Source: Effrenium voratum (Eukaryota > Sar > Dinophyceae > Suessiales > Symbiodiniaceae). From it: a stretch of 64,000 nt of DNA. The DNA is taken from assembly GCA_963377175.1 (NCBI GenBank), contig CAUJNA010002902.1, positions 414,110 to 478,109 on the forward strand, written 5' to 3'. The position numbers and the translations under genes are program-made. Shown one piece after another: positions 53,001 through 62,400 of the stretch. The number at the start of each line of letters is the position of its first letter. Position 1 is the stretch's first letter. The notes beneath the pieces are model-generated. The model worked only from the letters and a program-made list of their open reading frames with translations, was not told the origin of the DNA and ran no database searches.

Positions 53001-56000
53001 AGAGGACTGACCTATCCTCACTGGCTGAGTGGATGGCCCAAAAAAAGTCCAAACTTTATATTTACCACTAAAATGGTCTTCCCAAAAAGTTTAAAGTTCA
53101 TAAACTCAGGAAGTCAGTATCAGACTATTGCCCGAGGTGAGACCTCAGATTTGGCCACCAACTCCCAGCTAACGTGACATGTTTAGAGTCGGGGCCACAT
53201 CTAGTCAACCTTTAAAATCAAACATGTTGCCAACATAAAAGTCATGTTGAACCTTAGACTGCGAATATTGCAGCATTATGAACCTGAAAATAAATCATGA
53301 CGGACCTTAAAATGTGCTGAGCCTAAATCATCATCATCATCACCATCATCATCATGTCAAAAAAGGTTCCCACTCAAATCCCAACTACCAAGTCTCACTT
53401 CGCGCCTGGCACGGCCGGCAGGAGCACCTCTAGCACCCGGACCTCGAACATGTACCTCTGGCTTTGACTCAGGCGACGGTCGCTTTTGCCAAGGAAACCA
53501 ACGCAACGAGCAGTTTTTTCCAGGGGAAAGGAGGTAAACAAAGGAAACGCCATCCGCTAAGGTCAAGGGAGAGCACACGGCTCAGAGGTGAAATGCAATT
53601 CGCATCTGACTCCTAAAACAGCGGCACCATAGAATCATCAGCGGGGGCCCTTTTCTGTGCGAGTGTGCCAAAGTCACGGTTGGCAGTGAGGTGTTGAACC
53701 ACATGATGCAGGAATGCAAACTTGCCCAGTGGCTAAGCAAGAATGCACACCTCAACAAGGAACAGAAACGCTGCTGGAAATTGGGAAATAGGCATCTTGC
53801 GCAGTTGCCCCTGGCAATCCATTTCCTGCTCATTATTGAAGAGGCATTCCAGCAAAGCCCATAGGTGTCCTTTTTGGAAAATAGATGGCCCTGGTAGATG
53901 ATTGAGCCACCAGGTAAACCAGGGCCCTCTGTTTTTTAAGCAAACCAACCAAGAAAGACACCTATGCGCCTTCCTATTCTTTCCCTTTGAGCAAACCTGC
54001 CCTTCCCAAAAACTCCGAAACACGGCACACCTCAACGCGCTCGAATCGCATCCCCGAATCCGCCTGCCGCTCTTCACGCCCACGTTGGCCCGAGAAGCCG
54101 CCACCAGGAACTGCAGACCCCCGTCCGAAATCGCCATCAGCACCTGGCCATGTCTCTTATGACCTGACCTGATACTGGAAACAAACACGTGCCACTGGTC
54201 ACTCCGGGGAAAAAAAAACAAGTTTGCAATATTGAAGCAAACCTTGGCTTGCAATACCGACATCTTCAGGCGTGAAATTGGCTTGCCCAAACGACAAGGC
54301 AACTGGTGCCTTTGACGCCCATGTTGACTGAGTTCCCCTGTGATATTCGAGGGCGCACATCGGAATTTCCGGCCCGGCCCCCGGGTTGGGCGAAATGCGT
54401 TTCAGGCAAGCCGGAAGGTTGTTGAGACAATGGCAGCATGTTTATAGGGGTTGGCCTGGGCCTGGTTTCAATTGCGGCCCATCTACACCCACAAAGATAG
54501 CACACTAGTTCAAGGGTGGCAAACCGAGATACCAGCGGAAAGACATGGCATTTAGGGTAGATGGAAGGATGAAACCAACATGGGAGAGCTGTGCCATCTA
54601 CGGCCACCTAAAAGGGTTTCCCTCTTTAGTGAAGGGACATGATTGATTTGCGTCTCCTCACCAGGCTGCTTCACATCGTCACCTTCTCTTGCGGGCTCAA
54701 CACAAAAAATCAGAGGTCGTAAGGCATTGGCCGTGGGCAAGTCAGTCACCTTCGTGCTCGGAAAGCAGGCCTTGCCCGCACTTGTGGGCACCACATTGAG
54801 CGTACTGTCCTCTGGCACCATGTCTACGGACTCCCCCAGGACTGGCCTCTTATCCTGGGAACGCCCCAGCCCCCATGCTCTGATTGGAAGCCAAGTAGTC
54901 CCCACACGGGACAATTGGATGCTCCCCCCAACAATTCACCAACAATTTGCTTGTCATTAGTCCTCTTTACCCAGCAGCTTATCCTCCTCAACTTGCAGGT
55001 AAAAGGCTCTCTTGCTCGGTTCGGTGTTGCTTCTTGTTTTCTTGGGGGGGGGAAGCCCTGCCCCCTGTAGGAGCTGGTGCATTTATGGCCCAAGCGCCAC
55101 AGCACAATGCATCAATCATTGATTGGGCAGAGACATACTTGTAAGATTCTTATTTGCCGCTCCCCAGATTCCTTGCTGCAAGCTGAAACAATGTGAGAGA
55201 ATTGACTTCCTCTAAACATTTCGTCCGTGGTCAAGTTCTGTGTGGCTGCACGCGTGGCTGCACAATGCAAAACGACAAAACAATCCATCTACATAGATAA
55301 GAATGGTGCTGCACGATTTAGAGCGATATCCAGCATGCTGATGCAAGCACCCAACAAAAGCGGACAGTTTTGGGAATATCTCACTCATGAACAGACCCAG
55401 ATAAGTCCGCATCGTACATAATGGTTGGTGGACTGCGTGCGGCTGCTGACACTGCGTTTACAGTCATGTCAACAACAAATGCATTTACAACGAGGCATGC
55501 TTTCACCACATGGATTCAAACAACCAAACCAGAGCTCCACACATCTGCAAACATCTGTACATCTGCGAAGACCTGCAAACATCTGTACAGTAAGTACAGC
55601 TGGACATGTTAAAAGCGGTTCCCACATACCGCATTATTTTTGCTTTCTCCCGAGCCCTCACCGCCTCGGCGGCATCGATTTCCGCCTCCTCAAAGCCAGT
55701 CTTGGCGACCTGGCATTCAGCACAACTCACGGGTGGGTCTTTTAGCCAAGCCCTTGGTGCCTTTTTGTTGGCCGAAATCGGCAGTCGTTCCCGCGGTTTC
55801 CGCGAAAGCAGCGAAAGCTACGAGCAGAAGCCCAGGGCCCAAAGTGCGCAGAAACCGGTCAAGCTCCTTGCGAATGGTGCGCTTGAAAGTTCAAGGTGTT
55901 TAATCAAAGAACGTGTCGAATGAGGTCTGGTGTGCTTTTTGGAGTTGTTACCCCCTGTGTGGTGGTTTCAAAGACAAACCAAAAGGCAAACCATCATTTT

Positions 56001-56145
56001 AAAGGGTCCCCTAGAAAAAGAGACGCCCACATGGAGTTCTCAGCTTTGCAAATAGAGTCACGGCGCCACCCGAGCTGCTGCGCGAGCCGAGCCGTCGAGC
56101 CTTCGCCGGCGGCTCCTCCGTGACGATCTGCGTCTTGGGCGCCAT
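46918..56145 (-). CDS. Gene D: hnRNP U-like SPRY-domain protein
   Basis: Begins with ATG at 56145, preceded in frame by TGA. From 54854 to 46918, thirteen exons join in phase for 937 nt. They spell a SPRY domain: STLNVVPTSAGK, VLMAISDGGLQFLVAASRAN, RYMFEVRVLEVLLPAVP, MCRIGFSKQHSSLFLG, EDSVCFDSDGCFISNKQKGQ, FVRDNVLGVLLNLDP, TVSLFKDG, GHALFPHVSFRNASLQ, VHFGPG. The order and the CRIGFS..LFLG and VLGVLLNLD landmarks match the hnRNP U type of SPRY. In animal hnRNP U a P-loop kinase-like domain follows; here no P-loop is seen, and a different part follows (FPVALPDEG, FDWLDDFLQNHPGYTELS, DRKIVEWAVGSGLGKP, LYSIAPLVPRNYVIMEVKAN). The role is probably RNA-related and nuclear, inferred from the family only. 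Of 12 introns with fixed borders, 7 have GC donors, 2 GA and 3 GT. The stop codon is not located. Confidence 0.8.
47531..47569 (-). CDS. Gene D exon 16, 13 codons
   Basis: NCNDKPDVTFGIQ; CTCAAG acceptor; GT donor. The frame is open past the donor (VIDELTP), so the exon may be longer. Confidence 0.7.
47570..48417 (-). other. Intron of gene D, nothing further recognised
   Basis: No exon, domain or repeat recognised between exons 15 and 16 of gene D. Confidence 0.5.
48418..48471 (-). CDS. Gene D exon 15
   Basis: DRKIVEWAVGSGLGKPRT, 18 codons; GT donor. Confidence 0.8.
49229..49287 (-). CDS. Gene D exon 14
   Basis: TFDWLDDFLQNHPGYTELS; CTCCAG acceptor; GT donor. Completes the Gly of PDEG in phase. 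Confidence 0.82.
49485..49578 (-). CDS. Gene D exon 13, C-terminal region
   Basis: EAAADDVVVGPSTFSQEGSF, EILFPVALPDE; GC donor in phase 1. Confidence 0.8.
50410..50466 (-). CDS. Gene D exon 12, end of SPRY
   Basis: VHFGPGLLAPVPFRCRTIQ, 19 codons; GA donor. The N/HFG motif closes the SPRY fold. Confidence 0.85.
51198..51281 (-). CDS. Gene D exon 11, SPRY
   Basis: VCKPQPLPEPLLGHALFPHV, SFRNASLQ, 28 codons; GC donor. ALFPHVSFRN is the late SPRY strand. Confidence 0.88.
51826..51873 (-). CDS. Gene D exon 10, 16 codons
   Basis: ASPNANTVSLFKDGRR; GC donor. Supplies the SLFKDG turn expected after LLNLD in a SPRY domain. Confidence 0.85.
52353..52469 (-). CDS. Gene D exon 9, SPRY
   Basis: EDSVCFDSDGCFISNKQKGQ, VAERFVRDNVLGVLLNLDP, 39 codons; GC donor. 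Confidence 0.88.
52838..52917 (-). CDS. Gene D exon 8, SPRY
   Basis: GRTSPLPTRQMCRIGFSKQH, SSLFLG; GA donor. RIGFS..SLFLG is the SPRY signature strand pair. Confidence 0.88.
53325..53355. repeat. (ATC)n microsatellite
   Basis: ATCATCATCATCATCACCAT and further ATC units, 31 bp, in an intron of gene D. Confidence 0.85.
53406..53455 (-). CDS. Gene D exon 7, SPRY
   Basis: YMFEVRVLEVLLPAVP, 50 nt; GC donor. The typical first long strand of SPRY domains. Confidence 0.85.
54064..54143 (-). CDS. Gene D exon 6, SPRY
   Basis: VLMAISDGGLQFLVAASRAN and VGVKSG; ends AG before a GCGGAT donor, giving Ser-Gly-Arg at the junction. Confidence 0.8.
54771..54854 (-). CDS. Gene D exon 5, start of SPRY region
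   Basis: 28 codons, DKRPVLGESVDMVPEDSTLN and VVPTSAGK; GC donor. The frame stays open past the donor, but only this border joins the next exon sensibly. Confidence 0.8.
54971..55064 (-). CDS. Gene D exon 4
   Basis: ASPPKKTRSNTEPSKRAFYL, QVEEDKLL, with a GTAAAG donor. Basic, then acidic; leads into the pre-SPRY segment. The exact junction with the next exon has two alternatives. Confidence 0.65.
55630..55709 (-). CDS. Gene D exon 3
   Basis: VAKTGFEEAEIDAAEAVRAR, EKAKIM; AATGCCAG acceptor; GTATGT donor. A charged helix. Confidence 0.7.
55769..55881 (-). CDS. Gene D exon 2
   Basis: RTIRKELDRFLRTLGPGLLL, then VAFAAFAETAGTTADFGQQK. The 3' border is uncertain: an earlier GC donor after FLRT is possible, which would leave out the hydrophobic stretch. 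Confidence 0.5.
56062..56145 (-). CDS. Gene D first coding exon
   Basis: 28 codons, MAPKTQIVTEEPPAKARRLG and SRSSSGGA, then a GT donor. An in-frame TGA lies shortly before the ATG, which supports this start. Confidence 0.65.
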
Positions 56146-56438
56146 GCCGCCCAAGGCTCAAGCCAGCGCGGCTGCAGTGCGGAGAGCATGCGGCGCCGCG
56201 CTAACTCAGTAGGGATTCCTAAGGAAAGCCACAAGAGTTGGATGGTTTATGTTCCCCCATTCCCGCCCATTCCCTCCTTCCCTGAGCACCAGTAAGAAAT
56301 GAATGGAAGGAACCCCCTAGAGTCTGTCCTCAAAGGATCCACTTTGAGTGAAGGGGTTTGCAACCTTTTGAGATGATGCTTCGACGAGCTTTGCTTGGCA
56401 TGCTTGGCAAGGACTTTCTGGGAGGTTCAAACAAAGAC

Positions 56439-56467
56439 AGCTTTTCGAAGGACGACGCCGGGGAGCC
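56439..56467 (-). CDS. Gene E, 29-nt basic exon
   Basis: APRRRPSKS; TTGCAAG acceptor; GT donor; in phase with the repeat exon. The last exon before gene D. Confidence 0.4.
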
Positions 56468-59400
56468 CTTGCAAGGAACCACAAGGAGGTCAAATGTGGA
56501 CAACGAAAACACGCCAACAGCCGAGTAGGCAGTGCTTCCTTATCTCGCCTTCTCAGCTGGCTTGAAGGTCCCACCCTGTTTCACCAAGGTTCATCAGTAA
56601 CGTGACCATGCGGGGGACATATAGCTTCATTGAAGCCGTGATGGAACGTGACCCACGGGCTTCGCACGGAGCTGTTTACCGCACAAGCCTGTCTCACCCA
56701 ACACGTTGCTGCTAGCAGCCTAGTTTTCTGCCCCCAAAACAAGCCCCTCTTGCAAATTCACCTCGCAGCAGCCGAATGCCTTTTATTCACCCATTTTCTT
56801 TGGGCCGCCTTTGGGCCCGCAAACTGCTTCTTGGGCCATTCCTCGGCCTTGAGCCATTCCTCGGCCTTGGGCCGTTCCTCGGCCATGAGCCATTCCTCGG
56901 CCTTGGGCCCTTCCTCGGCCTTGGGCCGTTCCTCGGCCTTGGGCCGTTCCTCGGCCATGAGCCATTCCTCGGCCTTGGGCTGTTCCTCGGCCATGAGCCA
57001 TTCCTCGGCCTTGGGCCCTTCCTCGGCCTTGGGCCCTTCCTCGGCCTTGGGCCGTTCCCCGGCCGTGAGCCATTCCTCGGCGTTGGGCCTTTCCTCGGCC
57101 TTGGGCCGTTCCTCGGCCTTCAGCAATTCCTTCACTTCTTCGCCTTCCAGGGTTGGGAAGCCCTACCACGCCGTGTTTCTCTTGGCTTCTCTTGGGGCCA
57201 GGGTCTGATAATTACCCTCCCACCAACTAAGATAGAACCTGACACGGGGGTCAGGCTCCATGCGCCTCCGACTTGGCTCGCGGCCACGCCCGCCAGCTGT
57301 GCCTTCACCGCCCCCGCGATTCGCAGCTCCAGCTCCTCGCCCCAGCGCGCAGCGAAACCCTCCTCGGGTTTCGATCGATGCCGCGCGCTCTCGGGGCGAC
57401 CGCTGAATTGGCGCGGTGACGCAAGGTATACCCTCCTTGCAAACATGGAACCCTTCGACGTTCGGGGGGTCCTGGTTTGCACCATTGTCCTTTTAAAGGG
57501 ACCAGGTTTTGAAGGTCAGGTTGCACGTTAGTGAGCGGGAGTACTTCCCCTCAACGTTCTGTGCTCATCGCCCAGGACGCTTTCATCGGAGGGCCCAAAA
57601 CACTTCTCAGGCATACACCCTCAAAGCGGAACGCAATGGACTACAGCCTGCTTCAAGGAGTGGGATTGCACAGCTCACACGGTGTTCAAAAACATGACGT
57701 GGGCCGAGTTCCCAAAAAACTAAGCGCTTCCTTGAGTTGTTCATTTGGGTTGCGAGGGCAACTGCCCCTCCCGCAGGGGCTTGACTTGCAAATCGAGCAG
57801 ATTCTGTGAAATGGCGGTGTGTCAAGTTGGGGTCTCTCTGGCGGTAGGTTGGTCATGTATGGTCATGTCATGTTTTTCCCCGAACAAAGCCACAAATACC
57901 AAGCCCAAAACATGTTGTTGAATGGTCAATGTCTGCCATTGTCCTCATGCAAACGTGCGCAACCCGCCAACGAAGATTCCTAGGTCACACACACACTCAC
58001 ACATACACACGGAAAAATGGCAATTGGCACGACCCTGCTAGACGATTTCTCGACATGCGCCGCTGGACGCCCCAAAGCCAAAGTATGCCTCAAGCGCAAA
58101 TCAGGGATTGAGATGTGGGCCAAGTGGTCGGGCTTTTGGCAGGGATCCTACGATTATATCCCTCTAAATCTGCTGGTAAGCTGAGTTTTCAATGACCCAA
58201 AGGCAATCTTGCTGGGACCCTATTTTGGGAACGGCCACCCCCTTGTCCAAAGGGCCGGCACCAACCCGCCCTCGAGCATCAACTTTGTGACGCTGATGAT
58301 CTCATCTGCAGAGGGCTGCAACCTTCAGCTGTGTGGTTGAGGAGGTCTTATATCATCTTTCTCTGTACTCATCTGTGCTGACCAAAAAGCATCATCGAGC
58401 TTGTCCATCTCAAACTTTGGACTACGCCCGACTTACAAAGCCACAATTTGGGCCCGTCGCAAGGACTGAGAACCAAACCGACCGCAAGAAAACATCTCCA
58501 TGTCCAGCCCCAAAGGGGCAATCTGGACCATGTTGCTCCGGATTTTCGGGGAGGCGACCTCAAACCAGACCCAACCACCGGAAACGAGCGCCATCTTTCA
58601 GGTTGAGGCTATGGCGTGGCAGAAGGCCCCCAGGCAGCCTGGCATTCAGAGGTCTGGGTAATCGGGTTCGTTGGTGTGCGGCAAAACGGCCCCGTGGCGG
58701 ATTTGCTCATGCCGGGACACTCTCAGCCTCCTTTACCTCCCTTTGTTGAGATGGGTCTCGAGTTTCCCCTGCGAAGGAAACTGCATGAATCCTGGCATCC
58801 TAGAACTCTGCTCCTTGAGCTCACATGAACAAGTTGGGATGACTACTTTTAGGAACCCAACCAAGAGGAATACAGAAGGTGCACTGAACGAACCGGGGCT
58901 TTTACCGTTCGCCTGGCCTGTGCCAAGCGCGCTGTCACGTCCTCCGCCCAAAGCACCAGGAAGGCGGCACAGGGTTCGGGTGAATCTGCCGCCTCCGCCT
59001 GCAGCGAAAACACACGCTTCACCATGAGACGTAGCCGCAGGAAACGCAGCTCATCGGCCAGGGGTTGCCAAGGGGACCAAAGTAGGTCCTTTGATACCAG
59101 TGTGACGTCGCGGGCATTGTCTCAACTTGGGCATTGAGCTCACCCTGTTTTCCGCCGAACTTGCACGCAAGCGCACGCTTGAAGCCCATCTTCCCAGGGC
59201 CTTCGCTTTCGCGCCGTGGTAGGACTTCCTTGGCTGCCACATGTGCCGAGAAAAGGGCCAGCAAAGGAGGTGGAATGTGCTGCTGCCGAGTCACTTGAAG
59301 AACCGGTACAGCCTCGGCTGTGCAGTTTGTCCAGCAGTTTCAACTCTTCAGAAGTCCACTTCTGTCCACTGCACAGGCCAAATGGTTTCTTTCTAAACGA

Positions 59401-62400
59401 GGGAACCCCATTTTCTCTTGGCTTCCCTCAAAACAACCCCCAGAAGGGTACCCTCAAACACATGATTCACCAGAATGCTGGTAGTTCGTGCTGGCATAGT
59501 GAATTGTGAGCCGTGACAACACAACCTGCTTTTGAGTCGCATCACTGCGAGGCTACTTGCCTTGAGACAACTGCAAAGGGCATTGTTTGTCGGGGAGCTG
59601 TGCCCTCTAGGATTGTCCATATCCTCACAGGGGTTGCCGTTTAGACCCCTGTTGGTTACGTTGCGCCGCTTCCCTTTGCCAATTTCGCTGACCACGGCCT
59701 CACAATTTTCGCGTGTGTAAAATGAATCCGCCCACCCGGCAAGCTACATTGGACACGTGAAGTTTGTTTATCCCGGCTTTGCGGGCCCCGCTTATCGGGT
59801 TTTTGGGAATGAAATCTGTACATCCGCCTGCCTCCGACCCCCAGTAAAGATGAAACGCACAATGAGATGCACATATCCAAGAGGATCGAAGGTTAGGGGA
59901 CTTGACAGGGGATCAGCCAGTGGACAGCCGAGGCTCTTCTTCTGCATCTCCGCATTCGACACCGCCTCCGTGACCTTGCCCCACATGGCGTCATCCACGT
60001 GGGAGCTGGGCGCTGCAACTTCCTGCAATGAACAAAACGGGCCCTTGGAGCAAGGGAGCAGCGCAGCAAACCAATTTGCCTTTGGTTCTACCAAGATGGT
60101 AAATGGTGTATGTAGGCCAGGCACTAGAACCACCCACCGACATGGCCAATAAGGGTCTGGTGCATAAGGGCTCTGTTGCGCGGTTCAAGCGGCAAGGGAC
60201 AGGGAAACTCCAAGCTGCCATTCACTGCTCCCAAACCACTACTCCTGAAACAAGTGATGGGACATATGTATATATATATATATATATACAGCCACTGTAT
60301 AATCACTATTCAAGGGTTCCTGCTCTATTTCCCATGTAAGTAGTGGAAGTAGGGGTAGTGGACGTCTTAAAGACACAACTGGATGCAGCAAAACATGTCA
60401 TGTTGCGAACCCTTTTTCGGACCTACAAGCCACTCGACATTGCCCATTGGGAGCAGAAAGGACAAAAAGGTCATGCGCAAGGGAACATGGGAGCCATACC
60501 CCTTATACTATGGTGGCATTAAAATGCAGTGGTTGTATACCCTATCAGGGATCCTTACATTATACACCTGAACATTGCCTTGCCAATGGTGGTTTCCCTT
60601 TGTGTCGGTGAAAAAAGCCATGTTTCAGATGGGCAAAATGTATCTTTTAAGGAGCCCTGCCTATGTTCCCTTGAAGTAGTGCTTTGAGGGTAGTGGAGCC
60701 CGTCTTCGTCTGCCGATTGAGATCGTGCCGAGCTGCCGTGCCCGCGGTCGCCTCCGTCGCCTGCGCGGGTCCCGAGTGACACGCGTCGCATACCCTTTCC
60801 TGGCAGGACCTTCGGGGGAAGTCCAAAAAATGGGTGTGAGTTTTGACAAGGGACCCTTTGGTGGACATCATTCAGGTGGGGATTTATGTCCACCAATCAC
60901 TTTTCAGGGGGGGGTCCGCATTATCCATGAAAACTCATAGCCAGATCTTGCAAATGCTACGTTCACCATACGCTCGTTGCGGTAGACATGTGTCGATTCC
61001 AATGGCAACAGCGGCCTCGCGCTTCTTCTTCCTCTTCTTGTTCTTCCTTGCCTGGGTGTTGGGAGTTTGGAAAGATCCAAAATACCCATCCCGGCAAAAG
61101 TGTCTGAAATAGAGAATCACCCATCCCCTTTGGGTTTGTCACGTGTCAATTGGGACACATCAAACAACTACCCCCCCCTGAACCACTTTATATAACTAAA
61201 AAACAACAAAAACATTGGGCTCTTTCGTGCCCGGTGTCTTGCGCGTCCGCCTCCTCGCTTGTCTCCTCACCTTTGTCCAGCCAAAGCGGCTCTGTGCCTA
61301 CCGATGCATCGGCTGATGTAAGCAGTGCCCCCTAGATGGATTGCACTGCAGATTCGATCATCCCGTTTACTTGCCTTGGTTGCTGTTGACCCCTCTAAAA
61401 GTTGCTTTTTGTGGGACCAATCGGAAAATGCACTGGCCAAGGATCCAACCAAATAGCCACAGAAGTGCCCACACGAAGGAAACCATTCCATCTACTTTCG
61501 CCTAAGTGGGTAGCCTCCCACGAAATGTTGAACCCGCTTTAACAACGGGATGCGCCATTTTCCCACTGAGCAGACACTTTGGCGGTTTAGTTTTGCCCGC
61601 GGAGCAAAGCACATTTATCTTTCGTATCTGTTCTATCTTCTCATTCTAAGGGGTGCTTAGCCTGAGTCACTTCCCGCACATTTCAAAGCTGGCCCAACCT
61701 TGTTTTCTTAAAGGCGCCCGAGCCACGTATTGGCCCAACTCAAGCCTACGCCCACCCCAACTGAACAAAAGCCAAATTAAGCATTGGCACTGTTACTGTT
61801 TGAGGAGGTCACATTCAAGCAGACCTCACATTAACGCGGAACCCACCGAAGAATCCCCCCTTACGAGGCGAATGGTCCCCCAGGACGCCCCAAGTCAGAG
61901 GTCTCCGTGCCTGCAACGTACCACAACTTCGAGCCGTCGGGCATGAAGGAAGATGGAAAGTACCCGGCCCTTGGAATATGGGCAAGGACGCACTGACTCA
62001 CGGCAGGAAACAACTCAAAACTAACAACATGCTTCCACTCGATTTCCGGTTCTACCTGGCCAAGTCTGCGGAGGTTCCCTAGTTTTGACACACCTCCTCA
62101 ATGCGCCAAGTATCGTCAGAGTCGAATTGCTCGCCTGACCTTCTCTCCAGCATCGGAGGTGTACGGCCCTCAACGCTGTCTTCTTGTCATCCAGCGTGAC
62201 GTACACCTGAAGCAGCCAATGCCAACTAATCACAATGTATCCCAAAATATCAAGTAAGAACCGCTTGCTAAGGGACCCTTCATCGCAAGGCCCAAGCCCA
62301 TTTACCCCAGTCTTGACAATGCCAGTCGTAAATGTGGGGAGTAAAAGCATATGAGGCAAATGACAACTTGCCTAGAAAAAAAAAGGAATGGGTCCCGAGC

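Noticed and set aside
54031..54143. Arg/Gly-rich alternative reading of gene D exon 6
   Set aside because: Also open, but only the VLMAISDGG frame joins both neighbours and fits the SPRY order.
56648..57531. Plus-strand frames with LGPFLGLGPFLG repeats (186 and 251 codons)
   Set aside because: The 18-bp repeat is open on both strands. The minus reading has an AG acceptor, a GTGAAT donor and in-phase neighbours; the plus reading has none.
60701..60799. FYVE zinc finger in gene E
   Set aside because: Only the final RVCDAC fits; the first three Cys pairs and the RRHHCR-type core were not found.
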